Origin: Mycoplasmataceae bacterium
GTDB lineage: Bacteria > Bacillota_I > Bacilli_A > Mycoplasmatales > Mycoplasmoidaceae
Length of the DNA: 44,341 nt
Assembly: GCA_031289475.1 (NCBI GenBank)
Contig: JAITPK010000061.1
Location: 1 to 44,341, forward strand
Direction: 5' to 3'
Positions 31,601 to 41,029 of the stretch are shown piece after piece. Numbering within the stretch: position 1 is the first letter of the stretch; every line of letters begins with the position of its first letter. The notes beneath the pieces are model-generated. The model did no database searches and was not told the DNA's origin. It saw only the letters and a program-made list of their open reading frames with translations. The position numbers and the translations under genes were made by a program.

Positions 31601-32340
31601 TATTTGTTTGCTCCTGAATCTTTAAATGTACCAAGAGGATAAATCTTAGTCATCTCTTCGTCTAGTCATTTAATTGAATCTAATGGTTTCTTAGCCCAAT
31701 TGATTGGACATGTAGATAGAATTTCCACAAAAGAAAATCCTTTTTTTTCTTTTTGATATTTAAATGCTTTTTGAATGGCTAACTTTGCTTGAATAACATT
31801 TTTTGGGCTAGTCAATGTTACACGCGTTACATAAACTGCTCCGGTGATTTCCTTCATAATTTCCGACATACGAATTGGATAACCATGCATTGCAACGTTA
31901 CGACCCATCGGAGATGTCGTGGTCTTTTGACCTAACAATGTGCATGGTGACATTTGACCACCAGTCATGCCGAAGTTAGCGTTGTTGACAAAGATTACAG
32001 TAATATTTTCACCACGGTTGGCTGCATGAATTGTTTCTGCAATACCGATTGATGTCAAATCACCATCTCCTTGATATGTGAATACCATATTGTCTGGTCG
32101 AACTCGCTTAACACCAGTGGCAACAGCACATGCCCTACCGTGAGAAGCACTCTGCATATCACAATTGAAAAATTTATATGCCATGACTGCACAACCAACT
32201 GGAGCAATACCAATTGTGTTATCCACCTCATTCATTTCTTCTAATGTTTCGGCAATTAATTTATGGGCTACGCCATGTAGACATCCTGGACAATATGATA
32301 GTTTAGAGTCGGTTAATCCAACTTTTTTATTCATTTCCAT
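31600..32340 (-). CDS. vorA: 2-oxoacid:ferredoxin oxidoreductase, TPP-binding beta subunit
   Basis: 246 aa. The TPP motif is GDGDLTSIG...NNANFGMTGGQMSPC. Four Cys that would hold the catalytic 4Fe-4S cluster are visible: YCPGC, the VGC of APVGCAV and the late TCPINW. It is a short beta subunit of the VOR/KOR class rather than the fused pyruvate enzyme. GGAGGG sits 8 nt before ATG 32340; a second ATG six bases on is less well spaced. A TGA-Trp lies in IKWLDEE. Confidence 0.94.
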
Positions 32341-32342
32341 AA

Positions 32343-33410
32343 TTATTTCCCTCCAATCATTTTTTCAATAGCTTTTATTACATCTTCGACTTCTGGAATA
32401 ACGCCACCGGTTTCTCCGTAGAACTCTACTGGTATATTATTATTGCGAGTAGCGATTAGGACATCGTTGATCATTTGCCCCATACTCATTTCAGTAACTA
32501 ATATTTTTTTACATTTTGGTAAATGTTCAAAAGCTTTGTTTGGGAATGGCCATAACGTAATCGGACGAATCATACCGATTTTATGTCCATTAGCATTACA
32601 ATGCTGAATTGCGCTTTTGGCAATTCTTGCCATTGTGCCATATGCGACAACAACATATTCTGCATCTTTGATATTGTCAGAACATTCCACAAGAGTCTCC
32701 TCTTGAATAATTTTGCGATATTTTTCTTGCAAATGTTTGTTGTGGTTGTTTAAATCATTTGGATCAAGATAAAGTGAGTTAATAACATTTTTAGTGTCGT
32801 GGTACTTTGTGCCAATTGTACAATATGTTGATTTGTCAGGTAATTGACGTTTTTTATTAACATGATCAAAATCAACCGCTTCCATCATTTGACCAATTAA
32901 ACCATCAATCAAAATCAAAACTGGCAATCTTCATTGATCAGCTACATCAAAAGCTTCTTTAGTAATATTAATTGCTTCTTGAATGTTACTTGGTGCATAA
33001 ACAATTGTATGGTAATCACCATTACCACCACCACGAGTTGCCTGATTGTAATCTGATTGTGATGGTTGAATGCCACCAAGACCAGGACCACCACGCATTA
33101 CTGAAATGATCACACACGGTAATTCCGCACCACAGAGGTATGAAATACCTTCTTGCATTAAAGCGATGCCAGGAGATGAAGATGAAGTCATTGCACGAGC
33201 TCCGGCCCCAGCCGCACCATAAATCATATTGATTGATGCTATTTCTGATTCTCCTTGAACAAAGATCTTACCTTTTTCTTTCATCATGGATGATAGATAT
33301 TCAGGGATTTCATTTTGTGGAGTAATGGGATATCCAAAGAATACATCAGCACCACCGAGAATTGCAGCATAGGCAATTGCTTCGTTACCTTTTAATAATT
33401 GTTTAGCCAT
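32343..33410 (-). CDS. vorB: 3-methyl-2-oxobutanoate:ferredoxin oxidoreductase, alpha subunit
   Basis: 355 aa. It carries [73 protein letters not shown] and, in the C-terminal transketolase-like domain, [14 protein letters not shown] and RPITLWPFP, matching VorB. Together with vorA, vorC and vorD it oxidatively decarboxylates branched 2-oxoacids to acyl-CoA while reducing ferredoxin. AAGGAG lies within the end of vorD, and the genes overlap by one base. Confidence 0.95.
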
Positions 33411-33625
33411 TATTTAATCTCCTTAGTTTTAATTGCACTATCCGGGCACATCATGGTGCATAGACCACAACCGGTACACTTATTAATGTCAGTGATGTCT
33501 ATTACATTGTAACCATCATGATTAATTTTTTTATTATTGATGTACAGGAGTTTAAATGGGCAATAGTTGGTACACACTGCACATCCCTTACATCTCTCAA
33601 TATCAATATTTACTTTCTTTGTCAT
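33410..33625 (-). CDS. vorD: 2-oxoacid:ferredoxin oxidoreductase, 2[4Fe-4S] delta subunit
   Basis: 71 aa with two complete ferredoxin motifs, [12 protein letters not shown] and [12 protein letters not shown], each CxxCxxCxxxCP. This is the electron-transfer subunit passing electrons from the catalytic cluster to soluble ferredoxin or flavodoxin. AAAGGAAAT precedes the ATG. Confidence 0.94.
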   Translation of the reverse strand: MTKKVNIDIERCKGCAVCTNYCPFKLLYINNKKINHDGYNVIDITDINKCTGCGLCTMMCPDSAIKTKEIK

Positions 33626-33640
33626 ATTTCCTTTCGCATA

Positions 33641-34294
33641 CTATGTATGTTTAGCTAGATACTTATTTAATATTATCGCTTCTCCATCAAATTTTTGATG
33701 AGTTTTTAAATCTTTTATATATGAAGTGTAAAGCAGTGGGACTTTAGTAATTTTCACGACTTCTTGAATAATGGATTGCCCACTAATTAAGTCTGCTTCA
33801 GTAGTTTGCGACAACAAGTTGGAATTATTAATTAAACCTGTAATTTTTAACCCACTAGACTCTTCAATGTTTTGCATCTCCGTTACAATCTTTTGAACAT
33901 TGTTAGTTTCTGGTCTGAACACATTAATGATGAATAAAAGAGCGTAAGGTTGTTTTTCATATTCTTCAAATTGTTTGATCAGTTTTGCACCAGCTGTAGA
34001 TCCACCTAAATCGTATATTACTTTTCTATTGTTTTTATAAAGCTCAAAAATTTCTTCAGACAAAAGTGGCATATCTAAATAACGTGCTTCGGGTTCAATA
34101 GAGGAAACTACTTTAATTTGATGTTGCGTTAAAATATCAATCGTTTGACGCGAACGAAAATAAGGATTAATGACATCTAAGTCGCATAAATAATCGAAGT
34201 TTTTTTGTATAGCAAAATTTACACAAAATTCACTTTTACCTGAACCAAAATAACCAACAATGAAATAAATGTTAATTATTTGTTCTTTTCGCAT
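33641..34294 (-). CDS. P-loop ATPase embedded in the VOR operon
   Basis: 217 aa. Walker A is VGYFGSGKSEF at about 13-23; a Walker B-like KVIYDLGG lies near residue 90-97, followed by a switch-like GGSTAGAKL. DLDVINPYFRSR resembles the nucleotide/protein-interaction region of MinD/CooC-like SIMIBI ATPases. Its place between leucine dehydrogenase 2 and vorD suggests a role in maturation of the Fe-S oxidoreductase or its regulation, which is inference. It starts 19 nt inside the upstream gene without its own Shine-Dalgarno, implying coupled translation. Confidence 0.75.
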   Translation of the reverse strand: MRKEQIINIYFIVGYFGSGKSEFCVNFAIQKNFDYLCDLDVINPYFRSRQTIDILTQHQIKVVSSIEPEARYLDMPLLSEEIFELYKNNRKVIYDLGGSTAGAKLIKQFEEYEKQPYALLFIINVFRPETNNVQKIVTEMQNIEESSGLKITGLINNSNLLSQTTEADLISGQSIIQEVVKITKVPLLYTSYIKDLKTHQKFDGEAIILNKYLAKHT

Positions 34295-35361
34295 CGTCTA
34301 ACGTATGTTTTTCGTACTTCGCCGATGGTTTGGATACGTTGTTCAGCATAAACGATTGCTGCAAGTTGCGTGTTGATTTTTTTAGTTTTAGCGATTTGAA
34401 AGATTTCTAAAATACGATCATAGATTTTGTCAACATCACGCATTGCTCGATCGTGATTGTAACCAATTAATTCATGTCAAACATTAATTACACCACCGCC
34501 ATTTATTACGAAATCAGGCGCATATATTTTGCCAGCCTTTTTTAACATATCCCCATGCTTAACTTCGTCTTTTAAAACATTGTTTGCGCTACCAGCAACT
34601 ACTTTAGCTTTAATTTTGGGAATTGTATCATCATTTAAAACTGCTCCTAAAGCACATGGTGCAAACACATCAACATCTAAACCATAGATTTTGTCTGGTT
34701 CTACATAAGTAACTTCTGGATGTTCTTTTTTCATTCTAGCAATGTGGTTAGGATTTAATTCAGTGAAATATATTGTTTTGACACCGTGCTTAATTAAATA
34801 ATTAATTAAGAAATAACCAGTTTGTCCAGCACCTTGGATAGCATAAGAATATTTCGAAACATCATCATCTTTAAAAGCTTCTTTTAATGAAGCTTGGATA
34901 CCTCTAAACACACCTCATGCTGTTACTGGAGATGGGTTGCCTGATTTACCTTCTAATCCAGAAACATAATCAGTTTCCATATTAATATAGTCCATATCCT
35001 TTGCAGTAGTATTAACATCTTCAGCAGTAATGTAACGTCCGTTAAGACTTTGTATAAATCTACCTAGTGCTCTGAAATATCCTTCACTTTTTACCTTAGT
35101 TGGATCACCAATTAACACTGTTTTAGCTCCACCCGAATTTAATCCAGCGGCAGCATTTTTATATGTCATACCTCTAGCAAGACGCATTACATCAGTTACA
35201 GCATCCTCTTCAGATGTATAGTTTCAAAGACGTGTGCCGCCTAATCCTGGGCCTAATACTGTATTGTGAATACAAGTAATGCCTTTCAATCCTGTTGTTT
35301 TATCATGAAAATAAACTAGTTGTTCATATCCATATTTTTCCATTGTTTTAAATGCGCTCAT
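34276..35361 (-). CDS. Leucine dehydrogenase-like enzyme, copy 2
   Basis: 361 aa and closer to Bacillus Bcd than copy 1: [13 protein letters not shown], the [12 protein letters not shown] segment, [27 protein letters not shown] with both lysines, [18 protein letters not shown] and NPSPVTAWGV. It shares the unusual [10 protein letters not shown] dinucleotide fingerprint with copy 1 (Bacillus has GVGNVA), so the two probably arose by duplication. It heads the operon, with AAGAGGAG 7 nt before the ATG, and makes NADH plus branched 2-oxoacids. The C-terminus runs on to CEKNK, overlapping the P-loop gene. Confidence 0.94.
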
Positions 35362-35387
35362 TTTTTTCTCCTCTTAATAGATTATTC

Positions 35388-35426
35388 TTATCAATATGAT
35401 AATACTTTTTAACATGTTAAAAACAA
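35388..35426 (-). promoter_or_regulatory. Promoter with two palindromes controlling the branched-chain operon
   Basis: On the minus strand TTGTTT (35421-35426), a 16-bp spacer and TATTAT (35399-35404) form a promoter. A perfect 18-bp palindrome, TTTTTAACATGTTAAAAA (35406-35423), fills the spacer and overlaps the -35. A second perfect repeat, TTATCA-N3-TGATAA (35388-35402), covers the -10 and start site. Either is positioned like a repressor operator. The regulator is not in the window as far as I can tell. Confidence 0.65.
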
Positions 35427-35451
35427 CTATTTTATCAATGAGTTTTATTAT

Positions 35452-36774
35452 TTATTTTTTTGGCATTTTCGCTGCTTCAAGTTTTAAAACATTTTCTTTG
35501 AATTCAGTAATTTGCTCAGGGGTAGTAATATTGTTCATTACGTTGTAAAGCATGAAGTTTAACTCTTTAGGCTTTTTTGCATAATGTTCTTCCACAAATT
35601 TTAAAGTATCGTTTAGTTGAATCATCAAACCATCAGCTTGTTGTTTAGTAATTTTACCGCTCGCTAAAGGAATTTTAATCATTGGTGGTAAAATGGCAAC
35701 AAAGTTAAAATCATCTAGTGCATCAATACCGTTGGTATAGTAGAAGGTACGTAATGTAGAGATACTACCACCAATACCTTTGATTGCTGTCAACACAGAA
35801 TTAACCTTAGAAGACAACATATTTTTAATAAATAAACCAACGATTACAGTGATTGTACCAATTGGTAAGATAATTGAGAAGATTAAATCTAAGTTTACAC
35901 CTCATTCGCTTAGGAATACGGCTTTTACAACAGTATACACTGTTTGGAAAATCATAATAAACACCAAATAAACTATGTCAGACTTATGTTGTGCAAAGCT
36001 ATCGTCTCTTAACGACAGTGCTTTTCTAGTTTTCTTTCTAATACAAATCAATGGAAAAATGGCAATAAGGATTCAATAACCAATAACAATTAATGTGGAC
36101 AAGAAATTAAAAAAAGCAAATACAATTGCTAAATTAGTAATAAAGTCTACATACATCCTAGTTTTAAACAAACTAAAGTGAGCAGTGCTTGTTGGGAATT
36201 TGGTACTTAGACCATATTTCTTAATACGATGGTTTTCATAAATCATTTTACCGTTAGTATAAATTTGCATTGCTAAAGCGACTAAAGCGATCAAAGAAGT
36301 AATAAACATATATGAATATGCAAGATCGACTGAGTTTGATCTAGTGGTCCATGCTGTTGTTGGGTCGGTTGCAGGTTGAGCAAATGTGGAACTAACAAAT
36401 GTCATTAATGAAAAATCAATAAATGAATACTGAGCATTTTGGTACAACGCTATGTAGGCATTTATTAATGTTTTGTTAGGATCTGCTGGGAATTTTGATA
36501 ATGTTGGTGGCACAAATCCTGTAGAAGTAATTCACCCGTTATTGATACCATCTTTGATATCTTGAATTGTTCAACCAGCAAATAGCCCTGATGTTATGTC
36601 AGTGTTATTCACTTGAGCACGTTCATGAATGAAAACGGCCGTAAATGCTATTACTACAACACAAAAGATAATTCAAAAAATTAATTTAATAATTGAAGTA
36701 GTGTCAATAAACTTGAACGTTCCAAGAGTTATGTGTTTTTTCTTGTTGATTACTTGTTGTTGTACATCTGCCAT
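35452..36774 (-). CDS. Polytopic membrane protein, unknown function
   Basis: 440 aa read through several TGA-Trp codons. One helix at about 28-51 is followed by an extracytoplasmic region of about 100 residues. Four more helices come next (YSYMFITSLIALVALAMQIY; a long pair around FITNLAIVFAFFNFLSTLIV; DIVYLVFIMIFQTVYTVV; FSIILPIGTITVIVGLF), then a Lys-rich soluble tail of about 110 residues. A TATAAT at 36786-36791 lies 11 nt before the ATG with no Shine-Dalgarno. Family not recognised. Confidence 0.7.
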
Positions 36775-36799
36775 AATTAAAAATAATTATAGTATGGAG

Positions 36800-37522
36800 T
36801 TAGATTTGTTTTGCTTGAAAATAATTCGGAATATTTATATCGCCAGCATTAGGCATTTCAGGAAAAGATTTGAGAAATAAATTATTGTCTTGGGAAACAT
36901 TTATAGTAAGAATATCATTGCCAGGCACCGTAGCTTTAATAACTTCGGTAAAAAATTGTTCTGATGAAGGGTCACCTATATAACTAATATCAAACACAAA
37001 GTTTGTAAAAGTGTAAATAATTTGTATGGAATCGTTTACATTGAATATCTTCCCATTTGCAAAATCAATTTGTCGAGTTACATTCAATTGTAAATATCCT
37101 GTGTAATTGAACTTAAGGTTATTTGCATCAACGAATTCTACACTACCAATTGTTGTTCGAAATGTTGGCGTAATGCCACCATTTGAGATATGTTCATATA
37201 TGCTATCGTTTGCATTTAAAGAGATACCAGTAGTAAACTGACATCCTTCGCCTAATATAAAATGTTGGAAAAGTGAATATTCAAGGCACCAATTAATATT
37301 GGCGATACCTTCGGTGGTTTCGTTTGATTGTGCCAAACTTGTTCATAAAGAAAAATAAGCGCTTTTTTCTATTGAGATAGTAACAGGATATTCTTTGTTA
37401 TTTTTATACAAATCCATCATTACTTGTGTTTCGTTTCTTGGGCTCGCACAACTAGATAAAAAAGGAATTGCGATGACAAAACCGGTACTGATTCCAATGA
37501 AAGGCAATAAATATTTTTTCAT
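36800..37522 (-). CDS. Lipoprotein of unknown function
   Basis: 240 aa with a signal peptide MKKYLLPFIGISTGFVIAIP and lipobox LSSC with Cys25 as the acylation site. The mature protein is Asn/Thr/Ile-rich and mostly beta, with one TGA-Trp (SLWTSLAQ). Its ATG directly abuts the hemW stop, so it is in the same operon. Exposed on the membrane surface; ligand unknown. Confidence 0.8.
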
Positions 37523-38572
37523 TTATATTAATTCTATTAATATATTGTCAATTAGATTAAGATTATTTGCGATTAAATGATGATTAACAACAGAGACATC
37601 TTTTAGTTTATCTTTGAAATATTGGTATGCGTCATTATACATGTGGTTAGATAGATTCAATCCTTGTTTTAAGCGCAAACCCATAAGCATAATTTGAAAA
37701 TAGTAATCATTTAATAAATATTTAGTAGATTGCTTCTTGTAATTATTTATCGTGCCTATATACGAATAATAATTTCTATTTTCAAATCCAAATGCACTTA
37801 AGCCAATAGCCGATCAGTCTTGTGTTAATCAATATGCTTTATTGTGTTGTGATTCATATTGAGGATGCTTCGCTCAACTGCTTACTTCATAACGATCATA
37901 ATTAATATTGTGCATGTGTTTTATTATTAAGGCAAGTTGTTGTTCGATGTGTTCATCAGTTAAGTGGTAGTTTTGTTTGTTTAATATAGAACCTTCCTTC
38001 ACCTCTAGTGCGTATCACGATACATGTGTGATGGGTTGTGATTTAATAAAATTAATTGCATTCAATATATCTTTTGTGGTAAGTTCATTAAATCCATATA
38101 TCAAATCAATACTAATGTTGTCAATTCCCACTTTTTTTAAATTTGAAATGGCGTTCTGAACATCTTTTAAAGTATGCTGGCGATTAAATTTATACAAAAT
38201 GGTGTTATTGACCGTTTGAACGCCAATTGACGCTCTATTCACACCGTTTGCTTTCATAATCATTGCTTGTTCATATGTTAAGAGTTCAGGATTGCACTCA
38301 ATTGTAAACTCGTATGTTTTATCAAGATATTTAGACAGCACACGCAAGAGCATATTTAATAATTTATCGTTTAAATAATTAGGTGTACCACCACCAATGT
38401 ATATAGTAGTAAATTGTTTGGGTTTGTATTGTTGTTGGATTTGTTTGATTAAGTTCATTACATACGATTTCACACATTTTTGATCTTTAACAAATCGCAC
38501 AAAATCACAATATGTACATATTGATTTACAGAAAGGGATATGCACATATAAGTGTTTAGTTACTTTTTTCAT
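37523..38572 (-). CDS. hemW: HemW-like radical SAM protein (heme chaperone family)
   Basis: 349 aa. The radical SAM cluster motif is C15-x3-C19-x2-C22 in HIPFCKSICTYCDF; the next conserved block YIGGGTPNYL and ECNPELLT, RASIGVQTVN and ISIDLIYG follow. The C-terminal domain is divergent and contains at least four TGA-Trp. Historically called coproporphyrinogen oxidase, HemW proteins bind heme rather than make it. The start overlaps miaA by 13 nt. Confidence 0.9.
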
Positions 38573-39456
38573 TCGCGGACTTGCTTAATTACTTGTTCTA
38601 TATTATCTTGTGTGTATTCAACTACATTGTTATAGTGATGACGAATTCAAGTTAGTTGTCTTTTAGCATAGTGTCTAGTTTGCTGTTTTATTTTTTCTAT
38701 GTCAATTCCCAATGTTGGATTTAATAAACCATTAGCAATCGAAATATAACCAATTGCTTTAGCAGCATTTAAGTTTAGAAAATCAGAATGATTCTTAATT
38801 AAGTGGTTGACTTCTTCGAATCATCCATGGCGAATCATTAAATCAACACGTTTATTAATATCGTCATATAGGAGTTCACGTGGTTTCGTGCATAGTACAT
38901 ATAGAGGTTCATATAAAGATGCGTTAGTTTTATTTAAGGTTTTGCCTGATTCAGTTATTTGCAATGCTCGAACCAAACGATTATGGTTGGATCCGCCAAT
39001 CTTATCGGCTAATGATTTATCTAGTTTAGATAATTTATTAAATAATTCTTGATTAGATAAATCCGTGTACTTATTATCGCGCTCACTAGCATTAGACAAA
39101 TCGTAATTATTAATTAATGCATCTACATATAAGTGGGAACCACCAACAATGATCGGTAATTTCCCACGCATATAAATATCTTGAATGATGGTATTAGCTT
39201 CATCTTGAAAACGTTTGATATCCCATTTTTGATTAATGGAAATAGTACCGATCAAATGAAACTTAGCTGATGTCATTTCTTTTGTAGAAGGTTTGTTGAC
39301 TCCAACATTTAATTCCTTATAAACTTGAAAAGCATCAGCATTGATAATTTCGCCATCAAACTCTTTAGCCAAATTAATAGCCACTTGTGTTTTGTTGGTA
39401 GCTGTTGGGCCGACCACAACCAATATTTGATTAATGACTTTTGATTTTCTTATCAT
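38560..39456 (-). CDS. miaA: tRNA dimethylallyltransferase
   Basis: 298 aa. It adds the isopentenyl group at A37 of UNN-decoding tRNAs. The blocks are GPTATNKTQVAINLA, EIINADAFQVYKELNVGVNKPS, HLIG, PIIVGGSHLYVDAL, HNRLVRALQI and the C-terminal QQTRHYAKRQLTWIRHH. The P-loop reads GPTATNKT where the family has GPTASGKT/S; the Lys and Thr remain. The start lies 26 nt inside the upstream reductase gene. A TGA-Trp near the stop extends the protein to VREWKK. Confidence 0.93.
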
Positions 39457-40384
39457 ATGGACGTAATTTATTTAATATGTGTCTAATAGCAACGGCAGCT
39501 TCACCATGAGCACAAATGATGCTACTTGGTTTGCCATCATAGATGCAAATATTACCGATGGCATAAACATTATCAATATTAGTTAGTTGGCTAACATTTA
39601 CAGGAATACGTTTTTGTTCAGTCAGTTTTAAATTATTAAAAACACTTAGTCCGGACATATCAATGCTTTGTCCATATTGAACAATCAGGTAATCAAATGG
39701 GATTATTGTACGTTTGTGTGTCTTAGTGTTTTCAATAACTAATTGTTTTTTATTAATAGCTTGTGGTAACGAATCTAAATAAATTTTCACGCCATTCTTT
39801 TTTAAAGAATTCACATTGCTACCATTAGCTCTAAACTCATCACGGCGATGAATAATGGCAGTAGATTTAGCAACACGACTTAACTCATTTGATCAATCAA
39901 CTGCAGAATCACCACCACCTAAAATTACAACATGTTTGTTTTTATAAGATGTTAATTCGTTAACATTGTATTGAACGTTTGGTTGATTGGAACCTTTAAT
40001 GTCTAAACGATTGGGAGTAAACATTCCGGGTCCAGTGGCGATGATGATTGCTTTAGCGCTAACTGTTTGTTTATTAGAAAGCATTAGTTTAAATTCATCT
40101 TTTGTTTTTAAACACTTGAGCACTTTTGTTTTTAACAAAACCGGAGCTTTGGTGTTTTTAAATTGTTCAATTAGTTTGTCTATAAGTTGATATGCTTTAA
40201 TTTTAGTGAACCCAGGATAGTCTTCAATATCTTTTTGACTATAAACCATTAATGGTTGACCGCCTAGATAGTCATTTGCTTCAATTAATAAAGGTTTGAG
40301 TCCTTTAATGTGAGCAACACTAGTTGCAAAAATACCGGCAGGTCCACCACCAATGATGACAAGATCAAACATAAACTGTTTCAT
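39431..40384 (-). CDS. Ferredoxin/flavodoxin-NADP+ reductase (YumC type)
   Basis: 317 aa flavoprotein of the thioredoxin-reductase superfamily. FAD site LVIIGGGPAG at about 8-17, LGGQPLMVYSQKDIEDYPGF, IIATGPGMFTPNRL, and NADP site VVILGGGDSAVDW near 155 followed by IIHRRDEFRA. There is no CxxC redox pair, which excludes thioredoxin reductase. The C-terminal AIGNICIYDGKPSSIICAHGEAAVAI matches YumC-type FNRs. It can pass electrons between ferredoxin (for example from the VOR complex) and NADP. A TATAAT ends 7 nt before the ATG, suggesting a leaderless transcript heading the operon down to 36800 or further. Confidence 0.9.
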
Positions 40385-40430
40385 ATGTATGATTATAAAT
40401 AAAACTATCTAGATAATAATTGTTTCAAGA

Positions 40431-40931
40431 TTAGTCAAAGATTGGTTTATGTGGTTCTTTGATTGATAGGGAGTCATAATTGTTTTGTTTTGCATACTCA
40501 TATCCCAAGATAGCTACACAATTAGATAAATTCAGGCTTCGAACATTCTTGCTCGCAGGTATACGTATCGTACGCGTTTTATTTTCTTCAAGAATCTTCT
40601 TAGATAAACCAGAAGATTCTTTTCCGAAAATAAAGTAAACGGGTGTACGCGTACATAGTGATAATTTTTCTGGAGTCTTAACACCATGGCGAGTAATGTA
40701 GTAAAGGTGTGAACCATTTTTAATTTGCTTTATAAAATCTTCATATGAATCATGTTCAACCAATTTTAAATGTTGTCAATAATCCAAACCGCTTCGTTTA
40801 ACTTTTTTATCATTTAAAAAGAAACCATAGGGTCGGATTAAATGCAAAGTTGCATTTAAACCAACACACATTCTGGAAATATTTCCAGTGTTTTCAGGAA
40901 TTTCTGGCTCCATTAATACAATATTCAACAT
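40431..40931 (-). CDS. trmL: tRNA (cytidine/uridine-34-2'-O)-methyltransferase
   Basis: 166 aa SPOUT (trefoil knot) methyltransferase: [20 protein letters not shown] at the start, the HLIRPYGF block, [11 protein letters not shown] and a C-terminal knot [24 protein letters not shown]. It methylates the wobble ribose of tRNA-Leu isoacceptors. I chose ATG 40929-40931 because it gives the canonical family start; upstream in-frame codons read through a promoter-like region. One TGA-Trp (LDYWQHL). Confidence 0.94.
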
Positions 40932-40946
40932 ATGTATACATATGTT
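40927..40946. repeat. 20-bp perfect palindrome over the trmL start codon
   Basis: AACATATGTATACATATGTT is its own reverse complement and contains the trmL ATG. A TATAAC on the minus strand (40944-40949) overlaps its other end, so the palindrome covers the presumed transcription start and initiation codon. It could be an operator or an mRNA hairpin that hides the start codon. Confidence 0.55.
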
Positions 40947-40990
40947 ATATAAAAAAATATTTACTAATCGCATTCTTAATTACATTGATA

Positions 40991-41019
40991 TGTTGATAAT
41001 GCAAACCCACATATATAAT
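40991..41019 (+). promoter_or_regulatory. Promoter of asnS
   Basis: TGTTGATA (40991-40998; TTGATA at 40993) and TATAAT (41014-41019), with 15-17 bp between depending on the -35 chosen. The -10 ends 10 nt before the ATG and no Shine-Dalgarno exists, so the leader would be about four bases. Confidence 0.5.
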
Positions 41020-41029
41020 TAATAGACTT

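Noticed and set aside
39431-40384. Thioredoxin reductase (trxB).
   Set aside because: No CxxC redox motif is present, and the C-terminal blocks match YumC-type ferredoxin-NADP reductase.
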